Below, in pieces: positions 1 to 9,489 of a stretch of 64,000 nucleotides of DNA. Both the position numbers and the translations under genes were made by a program. The stretch's first letter is position 1; the number at the start of each line of letters is the position of its first letter. The DNA comes from Streptomyces sp. P9-A4 (GTDB lineage: Bacteria > Actinomycetota > Actinomycetes > Streptomycetales > Streptomycetaceae): contig NZ_JAZIFY010000002.1 of the NCBI RefSeq assembly GCF_036634195.1, positions 558,001 through 622,000 on the forward strand, written 5' to 3'. The notes under the pieces were generated by a model, which was given only the letters and a program-made list of their open reading frames with translations, did not search any database and was not told the origin of the DNA.

Positions 1-1225
1 AGGACCAGGCGAAGGCGACGGAGCCGACGAGGTCGAGGGCCGCGTCGGGGTCGGTGCGCAGCAGCCGGTCGAGGGCGGTGCGCAGGTCGGTGTGGTGGGC
101 GTCGACGGTCCGGTACCAGCGGAGTTGGCGGGCGCCGTGCCACTCGGTGTCCGCCCGGCGGGCAAGGCCCCGGAAGTGGGCGGCGTGCCGGTCGGCGACG
201 GCCGCGGTGCCGCCGGTGCGGTCCAGCCAGGTCGCTCCGTACGCGCGGATCGTGTCGAGCATCCGGTGCCGTCCGGCGGCGTCGGCCGGGCGGACCACGG
301 AGGCGCGGACGAGTCCGTCGAGCGCGTCCCGCAGGGTCGCCCGGTCGAGGGGGCCGCCGATGCACACGGCGGTCGCGGTGGCGAGGTCGAAGGGGCCCCG
401 GAAGACGGAGAGCCGGGACCAGAGGAGGCGTTCGAGGGGGGCGCTGAGTTCGTGGCTCCAGCCGATGGCGGCGCGCAGCGTCTGGTGGCGGCTGGGCCAG
501 ACCCGCTCGGGGTGGGCGAGCAGGTCGAAGCGGGCGGAGGGCGGGGCGTCGAAGCGGGTGCCGAGCTGGTCTCGGACGGCTTCGACGCCCTGGAGGCGGA
601 TCTGCGCGGCGGCCAGTTCCAGGGCGAGCGGGATGCCCTCCAGGCGTACGCAGATCTCGCCCGCGGGTCCGGCGGCGGGGAACTCCTCCCCCGCGGCCCG
701 GCGGAGCAGTTCCAGGGCGTCGTCTCCGGCGGCGGGGAGCGGGTCGAGGACGACGACCCGCTCGCCCGGCACGCCGAGGGGCCGGCGGCCGGTGGCGAGG
801 ACGGTGAGTCCGGGGGCGGCGGCGAGGAGTTCGGAGACGAGCCGGGCGCAGGGTTCGGCGAGGTGCTCGCAGGAGTCGAGGACGAGCAGGAGGCGGTCGT
901 CGGCGAGCCGGCGGCAGAGCCCGGTGGTGGCCATGCCGGGGGTGTGGTCGGAGAGGTCGACGGAGTCGGCGACGAGGGCGACGAGGAGCCGGTCGCCGTC
1001 GAGCGGTCCGAGGTCGGTCCACCAGACGCCGTCGGGGTACCCGTCGGCGGCGCGGTGCGCGGCGCGCAGGGCCAGCCGGGTCTTGCCCACTCCCCCGACG
1101 CCGGTCACGGTGACGAGCCGGTGCTCCGCCAACGCGGCGGAGACGGACTCCAGTTCCGTGCGGCGTCCCACGAATCCGGGGTTCTCGTCCGGCAGATGTC
1201 CACGCACGGGTGCAGTCTCCCTCAT
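1..1225 (-). CDS. NB-ARC ATPase transcriptional regulator (AfsR/LuxR type), partial
   Basis: N-terminal 408 codons of a STAND-family ATPase; the C-terminus lies beyond the window edge. After a short leader the protein reads into a P-loop, GVGGVGKTR (about residues 35-45), followed by a Walker-B-like run LLLVLDSCEHL and the typical ATGRRPLGVPGE and LPLALELAAA segments of bacterial NB-ARC proteins. Proteins of this build in Streptomyces are usually SARP or LuxR regulators with a TPR-like C-terminal half. No SARP winged helix precedes the P-loop here, so a C-terminal LuxR helix-turn-helix or none at all is expected, but it is out of view. The ATG at 1225 was chosen; GTG codons a few residues further in are alternatives. 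It lies 33 bp downstream of the oxidoreductase gene on the same strand. Confidence 0.75.
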   Translation of the reverse strand, partial: MRETAPVRGHLPDENPGFVGRRTELESVSAALAEHRLVTVTGVGGVGKTRLALRAAHRAADGYPDGVWWTDLGPLDGDRLLVALVADSVDLSDHTPGMATTGLCRRLADDRLLLVLDSCEHLAEPCARLVSELLAAAPGLTVLATGRRPLGVPGERVVVLDPLPAAGDDALELLRRAAGEEFPAAGPAGEICVRLEGIPLALELAAAQIRLQGVEAVRDQLGTRFDAPPSARFDLLAHPERVWPSRHQTLRAAIGWSHELSAPLERLLWSRLSVFRGPFDLATATAVCIGGPLDRATLRDALDGLVRASVVRPADAAGRHRMLDTIRAYGATWLDRTGGTAAVADRHAAHFRGLARRADTEWHGARQLRWYRTVDAHHTDLRTALDRLLRTDPDAALDLVGSVAFAWS

Positions 1226-1258
1226 ATGGGCGACGAACGGGCGTACGGGACCGGTTCG

Positions 1259-2875
1259 TTACCCGGCGTCGACCGTGACCTCCACAGAATGCCATCCCTG
1301 GGCGCCGTTCGGCATGGTGTCGGTGCGTTCCTCCGGCTGGGTGGTGCCGGTGCCGTCGGTGGCGCGGACGGTGAGGGTGTGCCGGCCGTGGGTGGCCGCC
1401 CATGGGTACACCCACTGCCGCCAGGTGTCGCTGCTGTCCTCGGCGGCGAGCCGGGCGACCTGCCAGGGGCCGTCGTCGACGCGTACCTCGACCTTGCTGA
1501 TGCCCCGGTGCTGGGCCCAGGCGACCCCGGCGACCATGACGGTGCCCGCGGCGGCGCGGGCGAAGGCGCGCGGGGTGTCGATGCGGGACTGCGTCTTGAC
1601 GGGCGCCTGGGCGGACCAGCCGCGTGGGACCCAGTAGGCGTCGTAGGCGTCGAAGGTGGTGAGCTCGATCGACTCGATCCACTTGCAGGCGGAGACGTAA
1701 CCGTAGAGGCCGGGGACGACCATGCGGACGGGGAAGCCGTGGGTGAAGGGCAGGGGTTCGCCGTTCATGCCGAAGGCGAGCAGGGCGTCCCGGCCGTCCA
1801 TGACCGCCTCGACGGGGGTGCCGATGGTCATGCCGTCGACGGAGCGGGCGACCAGCTGGTCGGCGGGGCCGCCTTCGGAGGGCGGCCGGACACCGGCCTC
1901 GCGGAGCAGGCCGGCGAGGGGGACGCCGAGCCAACGGGCGTTGCCCACCAGGGGTCCGCCGACCTCGTTGGAGACGCAGGCGAGAGTGATGTCCCGCTCC
2001 ACGGCCGGCCGGGCCGTCAGTTCCCGCAGAGTGACGGTGAGTTCCCGGCTCACCCCGCTGCCGTGCACGCGCAGGCGCCAGCGGTCGGCGTCGACCCGGG
2101 GGACGACGAGGGCGGTGTCGACCCGGTAGAAGTCGCGGTTGGGGGTGAGGAAGGGGCTGATGCCGGGGACGCGGAGCCCGGCCCCCGCGGGTACGGGCGG
2201 TGCGGGGGACGCGGGCCGGGGCAGGCGCAGGGCCTCGCGGGAGGCGGCGGCGTTCTCCTCGACGGGGCTGCCGACCGATCGGGCGATGGCGGCGGCGCCG
2301 GTCGCGACGAGGCCGGCGGAGGCGGCGACGACGAGGAACCCCCGGCGGTCGGCGCGGGCGACGGCGTCCTCCGCACCCCCCGGACGACCCGCGCTCCCGC
2401 GCCCCGGACGCCCGGCGAGCAGGCGGCTGATCAGGACGTACAGGAGGAGCGCGCCGGCGGCGGCTCCGACGAGCGAGGGCACGGCGTCCGTGGCCGATTC
2501 CGAGTCGGGGCGGGTGACGGCGGCGAGCGCGCCGAGGACGCCGAAGGCGCCGACCGCCGCCGAGCCGAGGAGCCGGTGCCGGAGCGCGAGGAGTCCGACG
2601 GCGGCGGCGAGCACACCGAGGATGATCAGGATGCCGAGCTGGAGGACGGCCTTGTCGTTCTCGCCGAAGGCGCGGATCGCCCACTCCTTGACGGCCGCCG
2701 GGGTCCGGTCGACGACGGCGCCGCCCACGGCGGGGACCGGGCCGGCCTCGGGCCGTACCCAGAAGGAGGCGAGGTCAGCGACGGCGAGGGAGACGTACGC
2801 GGAGACGAGGCCGCCGAGGGCGGCCAGGAGCCGGTCGGTGCGGGTGGGCTCACGCGGGGGCTGCGAGAAGGTCAT
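1259..2875 (-). CDS. Membrane-anchored molybdopterin-dependent oxidoreductase (sulfite oxidase family)
   Basis: 538 aa. The first 150-170 residues hold about four hydrophobic segments. The rest is a sulfite-oxidase-type molybdopterin domain (roughly 230-420) and a C-terminal Mo-co dimerisation domain of immunoglobulin type (roughly 430-538, with ...WAQHRGISKVEVRVD). The cysteine in ITLACVSNEVGG fits the thiolate ligand of molybdenum in this family. The reading frame can be extended upstream to 2989, but the ATG at 2875 follows GAGGA and gives a normal N-terminus. The substrate is unknown: family members oxidise sulfite or reduce S-oxides and other small oxo compounds. Membrane anchoring suggests the active domain faces outside. 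No dedicated cytochrome partner is adjacent. Confidence 0.85.
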   Translation of the reverse strand: MTFSQPPREPTRTDRLLAALGGLVSAYVSLAVADLASFWVRPEAGPVPAVGGAVVDRTPAAVKEWAIRAFGENDKAVLQLGILIILGVLAAAVGLLALRHRLLGSAAVGAFGVLGALAAVTRPDSESATDAVPSLVGAAAGALLLYVLISRLLAGRPGRGSAGRPGGAEDAVARADRRGFLVVAASAGLVATGAAAIARSVGSPVEENAAASREALRLPRPASPAPPVPAGAGLRVPGISPFLTPNRDFYRVDTALVVPRVDADRWRLRVHGSGVSRELTVTLRELTARPAVERDITLACVSNEVGGPLVGNARWLGVPLAGLLREAGVRPPSEGGPADQLVARSVDGMTIGTPVEAVMDGRDALLAFGMNGEPLPFTHGFPVRMVVPGLYGYVSACKWIESIELTTFDAYDAYWVPRGWSAQAPVKTQSRIDTPRAFARAAAGTVMVAGVAWAQHRGISKVEVRVDDGPWQVARLAAEDSSDTWRQWVYPWAATHGRHTLTVRATDGTGTTQPEERTDTMPNGAQGWHSVEVTVDAG

Positions 2876-3002
2876 GCTCCTCAATCGGCAGGGACGGGAT
2901 CCCGGATGGGCGGTTTCACCTGGAAGGGGGAGAGCGGGCGTCCGGCGCGGGGCGGGGCACACCGCTCGTGCGCCGCCCGCGCGGTCCATGGGCCGGGTCT
3001 CC

Positions 3003-3917
3003 TCACCTCTTCGTGTCGGTGGGGCCCGGGCGCTCGCCCGGTACGGCCAGTTCCGCGACGGCCTCGGCTCCGACGACCGCCCCGGTGGACTTCCTGCCGC
3101 GCCGGAGGCGGCCTTCGAGCCAGGAGGCGAAGGTGGTGAGGGCGAAGTTGAGGACGACGAAGATCACGGCGACGACGGTGAAGCAGGCGATGGTGTTGGC
3201 ACCGTAGTTGGCGCTCATCGGGCGGACCGACGCGAGGAGTTCGGAGAAGCCGAGCATCGCGCCGCCGAGCGCGGTGTCCTTGACGATGACGACGAGCTGG
3301 CCGACGAGCGCGGGCAGCATGGCGGTGACGGACTGGGGCAGCAGCACGTACGTCATGGTCTGGCCCTTGCGCATGCCGATGGCCTTCGCCGCGTCGGTCT
3401 GGCCTGCGGGGAGGGCGAGGATGCCGGCGCGGACGATCTCGGCGAGGACGGAGGCGTTGTAGAGGACCAGGCCGGTGACCACGGCGTAGAGGGGGCGGGT
3501 CTCGGGGCTGATCCCGGTGAACTGGGAGTAGGCGGCGTCGGCGAAGAGCATCAGGATCAGGACGGGGATGGCGCGGAAGAACTCGACGACGGTGCCGGCG
3601 GTGGCGCGTACGGCCCGGTGGTCGGAGAGCCGGAAGATGCCGAGGAGGGCGCCGAGCGGCAGGGCGATCGCCATGGAGAGCCCGGCGGCGATCACGGTGT
3701 TCTTCAGGGCGGGGAGGATGTACGTCTCCCAGACGCGGGCGTCGGTGAAGAACGGGGCCCACTTGTCCCATGCGAGCTGGTTCTTGTCGACGAGGCTCGC
3801 CACCACCCACCACAGCACGGCGGCGAGCGCCAGCAGGAACAGCAGGGTCCACAGGAGGTTGCGCCGCCGGGCGCGCGGCCCGGGGACGTCGTAGAGGACG
3901 GTGGGGCGGGTCTTCAC
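3003..3917 (-). CDS. gluD: Glutamate-type amino acid ABC permease GluD
   Basis: 304 aa inner-membrane permease of the His/Glu/Gln/Arg (HAAT) importer family. After a cytoplasmic arginine-rich N-terminus there is a hydrophobic segment (LLWTLLFLLALAAVLWWVV) and then the permease core with the EAA loop near ILALPAGQTDAAKAIGM. Its start overlaps the stop of gluC by 4 nt (ATGA-type coupling), placing it last in a gluABCD operon. The sequence resembles the Corynebacterium/Streptomyces GluD subunit in size and N-terminal extension. The charged C-terminal tail after the last helix is probably cytoplasmic. Confidence 0.88.
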   Translation of the reverse strand: MKTRPTVLYDVPGPRARRRNLLWTLLFLLALAAVLWWVVASLVDKNQLAWDKWAPFFTDARVWETYILPALKNTVIAAGLSMAIALPLGALLGIFRLSDHRAVRATAGTVVEFFRAIPVLILMLFADAAYSQFTGISPETRPLYAVVTGLVLYNASVLAEIVRAGILALPAGQTDAAKAIGMRKGQTMTYVLLPQSVTAMLPALVGQLVVIVKDTALGGAMLGFSELLASVRPMSANYGANTIACFTVVAVIFVVLNFALTTFASWLEGRLRRGRKSTGAVVGAEAVAELAVPGERPGPTDTKR

Positions 3918-4579
3918 CGTTTCACCGCCACCTTCTTGGCGACCCAGCCGAGGAAGAGGCCGGTGGGCAGGGTGAGACAGAGGAAGCCGAGGGCGAAGAT
4001 CGCGGAGATGAGGATGAGCTGGGCCTCGTTCTCGATCATCTCGCGCATCAGCAGGGCGGCTTCGGCGACGCCGATGGCGGCGGCCACGGTGGTGTTCTTG
4101 GTGAGGGCGATGAGCACGTTGGCGAGCGGGCCGACGACGGAGCGGAAGGCCTGCGGGAGCACGATGATGCGCAGGACCTGGGGGAAGCCGAGTCCGATGG
4201 CGCGGGCGGCCTCGACCTGGCCCAGGGGGACGGTGTTGATGCCCGACCGGAGTGCCTCGCAGACGAAGGCGCTGGTGTAGGCGGTGAGTCCGAGGACGGC
4301 GAGGCGGAAGTTGATGGTGGTGAAGCGTTCGGCGCCCAGGCTGACGCCGAGGGTCTGGAAGAGACCCAGCGAGGTGAAGACGATGATGACGGTGAGCGGG
4401 ATGTTGCGGACGATGTTGACGTAGACGGTGCCGAAGCCCCGCATGAGGGGGACGGGGCCGACGCGCATGGCGGCCAGCACCGTCCCCCAGACGAGGGAGC
4501 CGATCGCGGAGTAGACGGTGAGCTGCACCGTCACCCAGAAGGCTCCGAGCAGGTCGTACCCCTGGAGGAAGTCGAACAC
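3914..4579 (-). CDS. gluC: Glutamate-type amino acid ABC permease GluC
   Basis: 221 aa, the second permease of the glutamate importer. It starts MFDFLQGYDLLGAFWVTVQL, a common GluC beginning, and has five or so hydrophobic segments with the EAA motif around GQVEAARAIGLGFPQVLR that docks on the ATPase. It lies 13 bp downstream of the binding-protein gene and overlaps gluD by 4 nt. The heterodimer GluC/GluD forms the membrane channel. Confidence 0.9.
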   Translation of the reverse strand: MFDFLQGYDLLGAFWVTVQLTVYSAIGSLVWGTVLAAMRVGPVPLMRGFGTVYVNIVRNIPLTVIIVFTSLGLFQTLGVSLGAERFTTINFRLAVLGLTAYTSAFVCEALRSGINTVPLGQVEAARAIGLGFPQVLRIIVLPQAFRSVVGPLANVLIALTKNTTVAAAIGVAEAALLMREMIENEAQLILISAIFALGFLCLTLPTGLFLGWVAKKVAVKR

Positions 4580-4592
4580 GGCGGCGGTCCGC

Positions 4593-5465
4593 TCACTTCA
4601 CGATGACGCCGATCTTCGGGGCGGGTTCGTTCTTGTACCCGGCGGGGCCGAAGTTCTTCTTGACCGCCGCCTCCCAGGAGCCGTCGGCGACCATCTTCTC
4701 CAGGGCCGTGTTGATCTTGCCCTTGAGGTCGCTGCCCTTCTGGACGCCGATGCCGTAGTTCTCGTTGCTCATCTTGAAGCCGCCGAGCTTGAACTTGCCC
4801 TTGAACTCGGGCTGCGCGGCGTATCCGGCGAGGATCGAGTCGTCGGTGGTGACGGCGTCGATGACACCGTTCTCGAGTCCGGTCAGGCACTCGGAGTAGC
4901 CGCCGTACTCCTGGAGTTGGGCGTCGGGGGCGAGCTTCGTCTTGACGTTCTGCGCCGAGGTCGAGCCGGTGACGGAGCACAGCTTCTTGTGGTCGAGGTC
5001 GGACGGCTTCTTGATGGAGTCGTCGTCGGCGCGGATCAGGACGTCCTGGTGGGCGAGGAGGTAGGGGCCGGCGAAGTCGACCTTCTTCGCGCGCTCGTCG
5101 TTGATCGAGTACGAGGCCGCGATGAAGTCCACGTCGCCGCGCTGGAGCAGCGTCTCCCGGTCGGCGCTCTTGGCCTCCTTCCAGACGATCTGGGAAGGGT
5201 CGTGGCCGAGCTGCTTGGCGATGTACGTGGCCACGTCGACGTCGAAGCCGGTGTAGGTGCCGTCGGGGGTCTTCAGTCCGATGCCGGGCTGGTCGAACTT
5301 GATGCCGACGGTGATCTTGTCGCCGTTGCCGTGGTCGCGTGGCGTTCCGCTTGCCGCGGCGTGCGCGAATCCCGTCGAGGTGAAGGAGAGGACGACGGCC
5401 GCGGCCGCGGCCACGGTGGCCCTTCCGGTCCTGACGGCATTCCTGCGGGTCCTGGTCGGGTTCAT
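4593..5465 (-). CDS. gluB: Glutamate-type extracellular solute-binding protein GluB
   Basis: 290 aa. The chosen ATG (5465, after GGTGAG) gives a signal peptide of about 35 residues with an Ala-rich hydrophobic core and an ATAHA-like end (GFAHAAASG). The frame runs open upstream to 5660, but that part is a shadow of gluA. The mature domain is the PBP type-II fold: KITVGIKFDQPGIGLK, FDVDVATYIAKQLG and FIAASYSINDERAKKVDFAGPYL are diagnostic of polar amino acid binding proteins. No lipobox cysteine is obvious at the cleavage region, so how it is retained at the cell surface is unclear. It supplies substrate to GluCD. Confidence 0.9.
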   Translation of the reverse strand: MNPTRTRRNAVRTGRATVAAAAAVVLSFTSTGFAHAAASGTPRDHGNGDKITVGIKFDQPGIGLKTPDGTYTGFDVDVATYIAKQLGHDPSQIVWKEAKSADRETLLQRGDVDFIAASYSINDERAKKVDFAGPYLLAHQDVLIRADDDSIKKPSDLDHKKLCSVTGSTSAQNVKTKLAPDAQLQEYGGYSECLTGLENGVIDAVTTDDSILAGYAAQPEFKGKFKLGGFKMSNENYGIGVQKGSDLKGKINTALEKMVADGSWEAAVKKNFGPAGYKNEPAPKIGVIVK

Positions 5466-5511
5466 GAGGCTCACCCCTGGGGGCTGTGGGTCGGACTGCG
5501 GCCGGCCGTGC

Positions 5512-6267
<756 letters not shown>

Positions 6268-6420
6268 GGCACCTCCTGGGTCACGCCCCCGATTGCCGGT
6301 CCTCCTCACGTTCATGCTCCGCCCTCCGTCCGGCGCCCGCACTCCGGACGGCGGCGGGACCCGGGACGGCCGCGTCCCGGGTCCCGTACCGCCGGCCAGG
6401 GGGTGACCCCCGGCCCGGCC

Positions 6421-7116
6421 TCAGAGCGCCGTCTCGCGTGCGGCCAGTTCGATCAGGTCGCAGACCTCGATGGGCCGGGAGGCCAGCGAGGCGTGGCTCG
6501 CGTCGAGCTCGACGGTCTTACGGGGGTTCATGCGCGCGGCCATGCGGCGCTCGTTGTCGGGGTGGATCATGCGGTCCTGGGTGGAGACCTGGTAGTAGCT
6601 CGGCTTCGCGCGCCAGGCCGGGGCGGTGACGGTGTCGCCGAAGGTGGAGCCGAGGGGCGCCTTCTGTGTGACGGCCATGACCAGGGCCTCCTCCTGGCTC
6701 AGGTCCTGGTCGAAGCTGTCGTGGAAGGCGTCCTGCCTGATCCAGAGGTAGCCGTCGGAGTCGGGCACGATGTTGTCGAAGGCCGCCGGCGGCATCTCCT
6801 GGCTGAGCTTGCCCGGGCTCTCCCCGGTGTCCGGGGCGAAGGCGGCGATGTAGACGAGGCCGGTCACGTTCGGCAGGTCGCCGGCCTCGGTGATGACGAC
6901 GCCGCCGTAGGAGTGGCCGACGAGGAGCACGGGGCCGGCCACCTGGTTGACCATCTTCCGGGTGCGTTCGGCGTCGTCGGCGAGGGAGGTGAGCGGGTTC
7001 TCGACGGCGTGGAGCCTGTCGAAGCCGCGCCGGTGGAGTTCGACGATGACCTTGGACCAGTGTGCGGCGCCGCCCCAGAATCCGTGCACGAGGACGATCG
7101 TGGGCTTGTCCGCCAT
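6421..7116 (-). CDS. Alpha/beta hydrolase (esterase-like)
   Basis: 231 aa, a compact alpha/beta hydrolase without signal peptide. HGFWGGAAHW is the oxyanion strand; GHSYGGVVI is the nucleophile elbow with Ser at about residue 85; a C-terminal DASHASLASRP supplies the histidine. The fold and length match the bacterial EstC/salicylate-esterase-like group, which also includes deacylases and haloperoxidase-like enzymes, so the substrate cannot be read from the sequence. It ends about 150 bp from gluA and is separated by 214 bp from the divergent cyclic-nucleotide-binding gene. No strong Shine-Dalgarno precedes the ATG. Confidence 0.85.
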   Translation of the reverse strand: MADKPTIVLVHGFWGGAAHWSKVIVELHRRGFDRLHAVENPLTSLADDAERTRKMVNQVAGPVLLVGHSYGGVVITEAGDLPNVTGLVYIAAFAPDTGESPGKLSQEMPPAAFDNIVPDSDGYLWIRQDAFHDSFDQDLSQEEALVMAVTQKAPLGSTFGDTVTAPAWRAKPSYYQVSTQDRMIHPDNERRMAARMNPRKTVELDASHASLASRPIEVCDLIELAARETAL

Positions 7117-7330
7117 GGTTCCGAACCGATCTGCGCGAGGAATGGGATCCGCCCCCGGTCCCGCCCCGTGCCCCCGCGGTCACGCTACGGGAGCGGAGAG
7201 GGACCCGCACGTCCGGCCTGCGGGCCCGCGCGGGCCCCGGGAGCGGCCCTCCGGGGCCCCGCGCGGGCGCGCGCGGCGGCGGCCTGGCGGACACTGGGGG
7301 TGGGAGCCGAGTGTGCGAGGAGGGTCCGCC

Positions 7331-7789
7331 ATGAGCAATGCCGCGCCCAAGGTCAGCACGTTGCCGCCGGAGCACCGGGAGCGGCTGATGGCCTTCGCCG
7401 AGGACGTGTACTTCGAATCCGGCCACCGGCTGTTCGAGGAACAGCAGCATGCCGACCGGTTCTGGATCCTGAAGACGGGCGCGGTGACGCTCGACGCGAA
7501 GGTGCCGGGCCGTGGTGCTCCGGTCATCGAGACCCTGCACCACGGTGAGCTGGTCGGTCTGTCGTGGCTCTTCCCGCCGTATCTGTGCCAGTCGGGGGCG
7601 GAGGCGATGACGCCGGTACGGGCACACGAGTTCAACGCCCCGGCGGTCCGCTCCATGTGCCACTCGGACCCCGAGTTCGGGGCCTCGGTCATGTTCTGGG
7701 TGGGGTCTATCCTGGCCCACCGCCTTCATGTGACCCGGGTCAGGCTCCTGGACCTGTACGCGCCGCACGGGAGCGGCATCCTGGCCTGA
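7331..7789 (+). CDS. Cyclic-nucleotide-binding domain protein (stand-alone)
   Basis: 152 aa, essentially a single cNMP-binding beta-barrel (FESGHRLFEEQQHADRFWILKTGAVTLD, then HHGELVGLSWLFPP). Unlike Crp it has no DNA-binding helix-turn-helix: the protein stops after the long helix RVRLLDLYAPHGSG. The ATG follows AGGAGG at good spacing. It probably acts by binding a nucleotide and contacting another protein, or is a degenerate sensor. The residues that would contact the ribose phosphate (an RxA motif) are not clearly conserved, so actual cAMP binding is uncertain. It lies 49 bp before the carboxyltransferase and may be cotranscribed with it. Confidence 0.8.
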   Translation: MSNAAPKVSTLPPEHRERLMAFAEDVYFESGHRLFEEQQHADRFWILKTGAVTLDAKVPGRGAPVIETLHHGELVGLSWLFPPYLCQSGAEAMTPVRAHEFNAPAVRSMCHSDPEFGASVMFWVGSILAHRLHVTRVRLLDLYAPHGSGILA

Positions 7790-7838
7790 GGGCCGGGCGG
7801 CGGGGCGCGAGGGTCCGGCGACGAGCTGCGAGGTCCGC

Positions 7839-9236
7839 ATGGGGGAACCGACGACGACGGCACGCGGGGCGATCACCCTGGTCGCCGACGACTTCACCGA
7901 ACTGCCTTTCGCCGAGGGGCCCTTGGCCGGTGACGGACCGATCGGATGGCCCGGGTACGCCGACGCGCACGCTCGGGCCGCCGCGCGTTCCGGCGAGACC
8001 GAGTCGGTGGTCTGCGGCACGGGCGTGGTGGGCGCGGTGCCGGTGGTCCTGGTCTCCTTCGAGTTCGGGTTCCTCGGTGGTTCGCTCGGGGAGCGGACGG
8101 GGGCGCGGATCGCCGTCGCGCACGCGGTGGCCCGGGAGCGCCGGCTGCCCGTGGTCGTCCTGCCCGCCACCGGGGGCAGCCGGATGCACGAGGGCATGCG
8201 GGCGCTGCTCCAGCTCCAGTACCTGGCCGGTGAGTCGGAGCTGACCCGGGCGGCCGGGCTGCCGCAGATCGCGGTCCTGCGGGACCCGACGACGGGCGGC
8301 GGCTGGGCCACGCTCGGTGCCGGATCCGATGTCGTCCTCGCCCTGCCGGGCGCCCAGGTCGGCTTCGCAGGCTCCCGGGTGAGGCCGCCGGACGCGGACC
8401 CCGCCGCGTACACCGCCGAGGCCCAGTTCGCCCACGGCCACGTCGACGCGGTCGTGGCCCCGGCCGAGCTGCGCGCCGTGCTCGGCCGCTGGCTCTCCCT
8501 GCTGACCGGCCCCGTGGGGGACGGCCCTGTCCGGCCGCCGGACGCGCTCGCGACGCCGGGGGCGGCCCCCGACGGCGCACCCGGGGCGGCCGTCCCGCAC
8601 GCCACCGGTGGCCGGGAGGCGGTGGCGCGGGCGCGGCATCCCGGGCGGCCCCGGGCGGACGACTACCTCGACGCCCACTTCACCGTCCGGTCGGAGATCT
8701 GGGGCGACCGCTGCGGCGGCGTCGACCCTGGCGTGCGGTGCGGGTTCGGGCGGCTCCCCGACGGCCGTACCGTCGCCTACGCGGCGCAGTGCGGGACCGC
8801 GACCCGGCCGGCCGGTTTCCGTACGGCCGCACGGCTCGTGCGCCTCGCCGGGCGGCTGGGCATCCCGGTCCTCACGCTGATCGACACCCCGGGCGCGGCC
8901 AACGACGAGGCGGCGGAGCACGCGGGGGCGGGTCCGGCGATCGCGGATCTGTTCGCCGCCGTCGTCTCCGCCCGTACGCCCCTGACCTCGCTCCTCATAG
9001 GCGAGGGCGGCTCGGGCGGGGCGCTCGCGCTCGCCGCCCCGGGGAATCTGTGGGCGACCCCCGACAGCTACTTCTCGGTGATCGCCCCGGAACTCGCGGC
9101 GTCCATCCTGAAGCGTCCGCCGGAGGAGTCGGCCGAGGTGGCGGACCGGCTCCGGCTGAGCCCGGGGGATCTCCTCGATCTGGGCGTGGTGCGGGGTGTC
9201 GTGGAGGCAGGGCGGGCGGACGGGTCCGCTCCGTGA
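7839..9236 (+). CDS. Fused acyl-CoA carboxylase carboxyltransferase (AccD+AccA-like)
   Basis: 465 aa. Two crotonase-fold carboxyltransferase halves lie in one chain. The N-terminal half (about 1-230) is AccD-like, with VLPATGGSRMHEGMRALLQ and GGGWATLGAGSDVVLALPGAQVGF. The C-terminal half (about 260-460) is AccA-like, with IDTPGAANDEAAEHAGAGPAIA and IGEGGSGGALALA, the usual oxyanion glycines. The zinc-finger cysteines found at the N-terminus of E. coli AccD are absent. No biotin carboxylase or biotin carrier is adjacent, so it either shares a carrier from elsewhere or does a different acyl-CoA/malonyl chemistry. The ATG follows GCGAGG. Clear family, unclear substrate. Confidence 0.82.
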   Translation: MGEPTTTARGAITLVADDFTELPFAEGPLAGDGPIGWPGYADAHARAAARSGETESVVCGTGVVGAVPVVLVSFEFGFLGGSLGERTGARIAVAHAVARERRLPVVVLPATGGSRMHEGMRALLQLQYLAGESELTRAAGLPQIAVLRDPTTGGGWATLGAGSDVVLALPGAQVGFAGSRVRPPDADPAAYTAEAQFAHGHVDAVVAPAELRAVLGRWLSLLTGPVGDGPVRPPDALATPGAAPDGAPGAAVPHATGGREAVARARHPGRPRADDYLDAHFTVRSEIWGDRCGGVDPGVRCGFGRLPDGRTVAYAAQCGTATRPAGFRTAARLVRLAGRLGIPVLTLIDTPGAANDEAAEHAGAGPAIADLFAAVVSARTPLTSLLIGEGGSGGALALAAPGNLWATPDSYFSVIAPELAASILKRPPEESAEVADRLRLSPGDLLDLGVVRGVVEAGRADGSAP

Positions 9237-9329
9237 TGCGGAGTCCGTGAATCCGGACACCCCGCATCGGTGGGCCCGTCCGCGTTCCCGAGTCCTGTCC
9301 ATGCGCTTGCCGTGCCCTGCACGGGGGTT

Positions 9330-9425
9330 GTACGTGGTGACCCACTCCGCCTCGAACCCGTAGCGCAGCAGGCCGCGCCGCAGGGACTCCGCCACCGGCT
9401 CGTCGTCTTGCACCAGGCGTACACG
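9330..9425 (-). pseudogene. Remnant of an OmpR-type response regulator receiver domain
   Basis: Read on the minus strand, this stretch encodes RVRLVQDDEPVAESLRRG followed by LLRYGFEAEWVTT. That is the standard first 30 residues of a Streptomyces OmpR-family response regulator (acidic DD pocket, then helix 1 and strand 2). The similarity ends abruptly: no phosphorylated aspartate region, no DNA-binding domain and no fitting start or stop. It is best read as debris of a deleted two-component gene, in the 253 bp between the carboxyltransferase and the phosphopantetheinyl transferase. I see nothing else in that gap. Confidence 0.55.
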
Positions 9426-9489
9426 CCCTGGTTCGAGTCCTCACGGGCGGGCGAGGTCGGACAACAGGTGGACGAGACCGGGCAGGTGC

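Noticed and set aside
92..3139. 1015-codon open frame on the plus strand
   Set aside because: It is antisense to the NB-ARC and oxidoreductase genes. Its product is Gly/Glu/Arg-rich with no family features, while the minus strand has clear motifs. A high-GC shadow.
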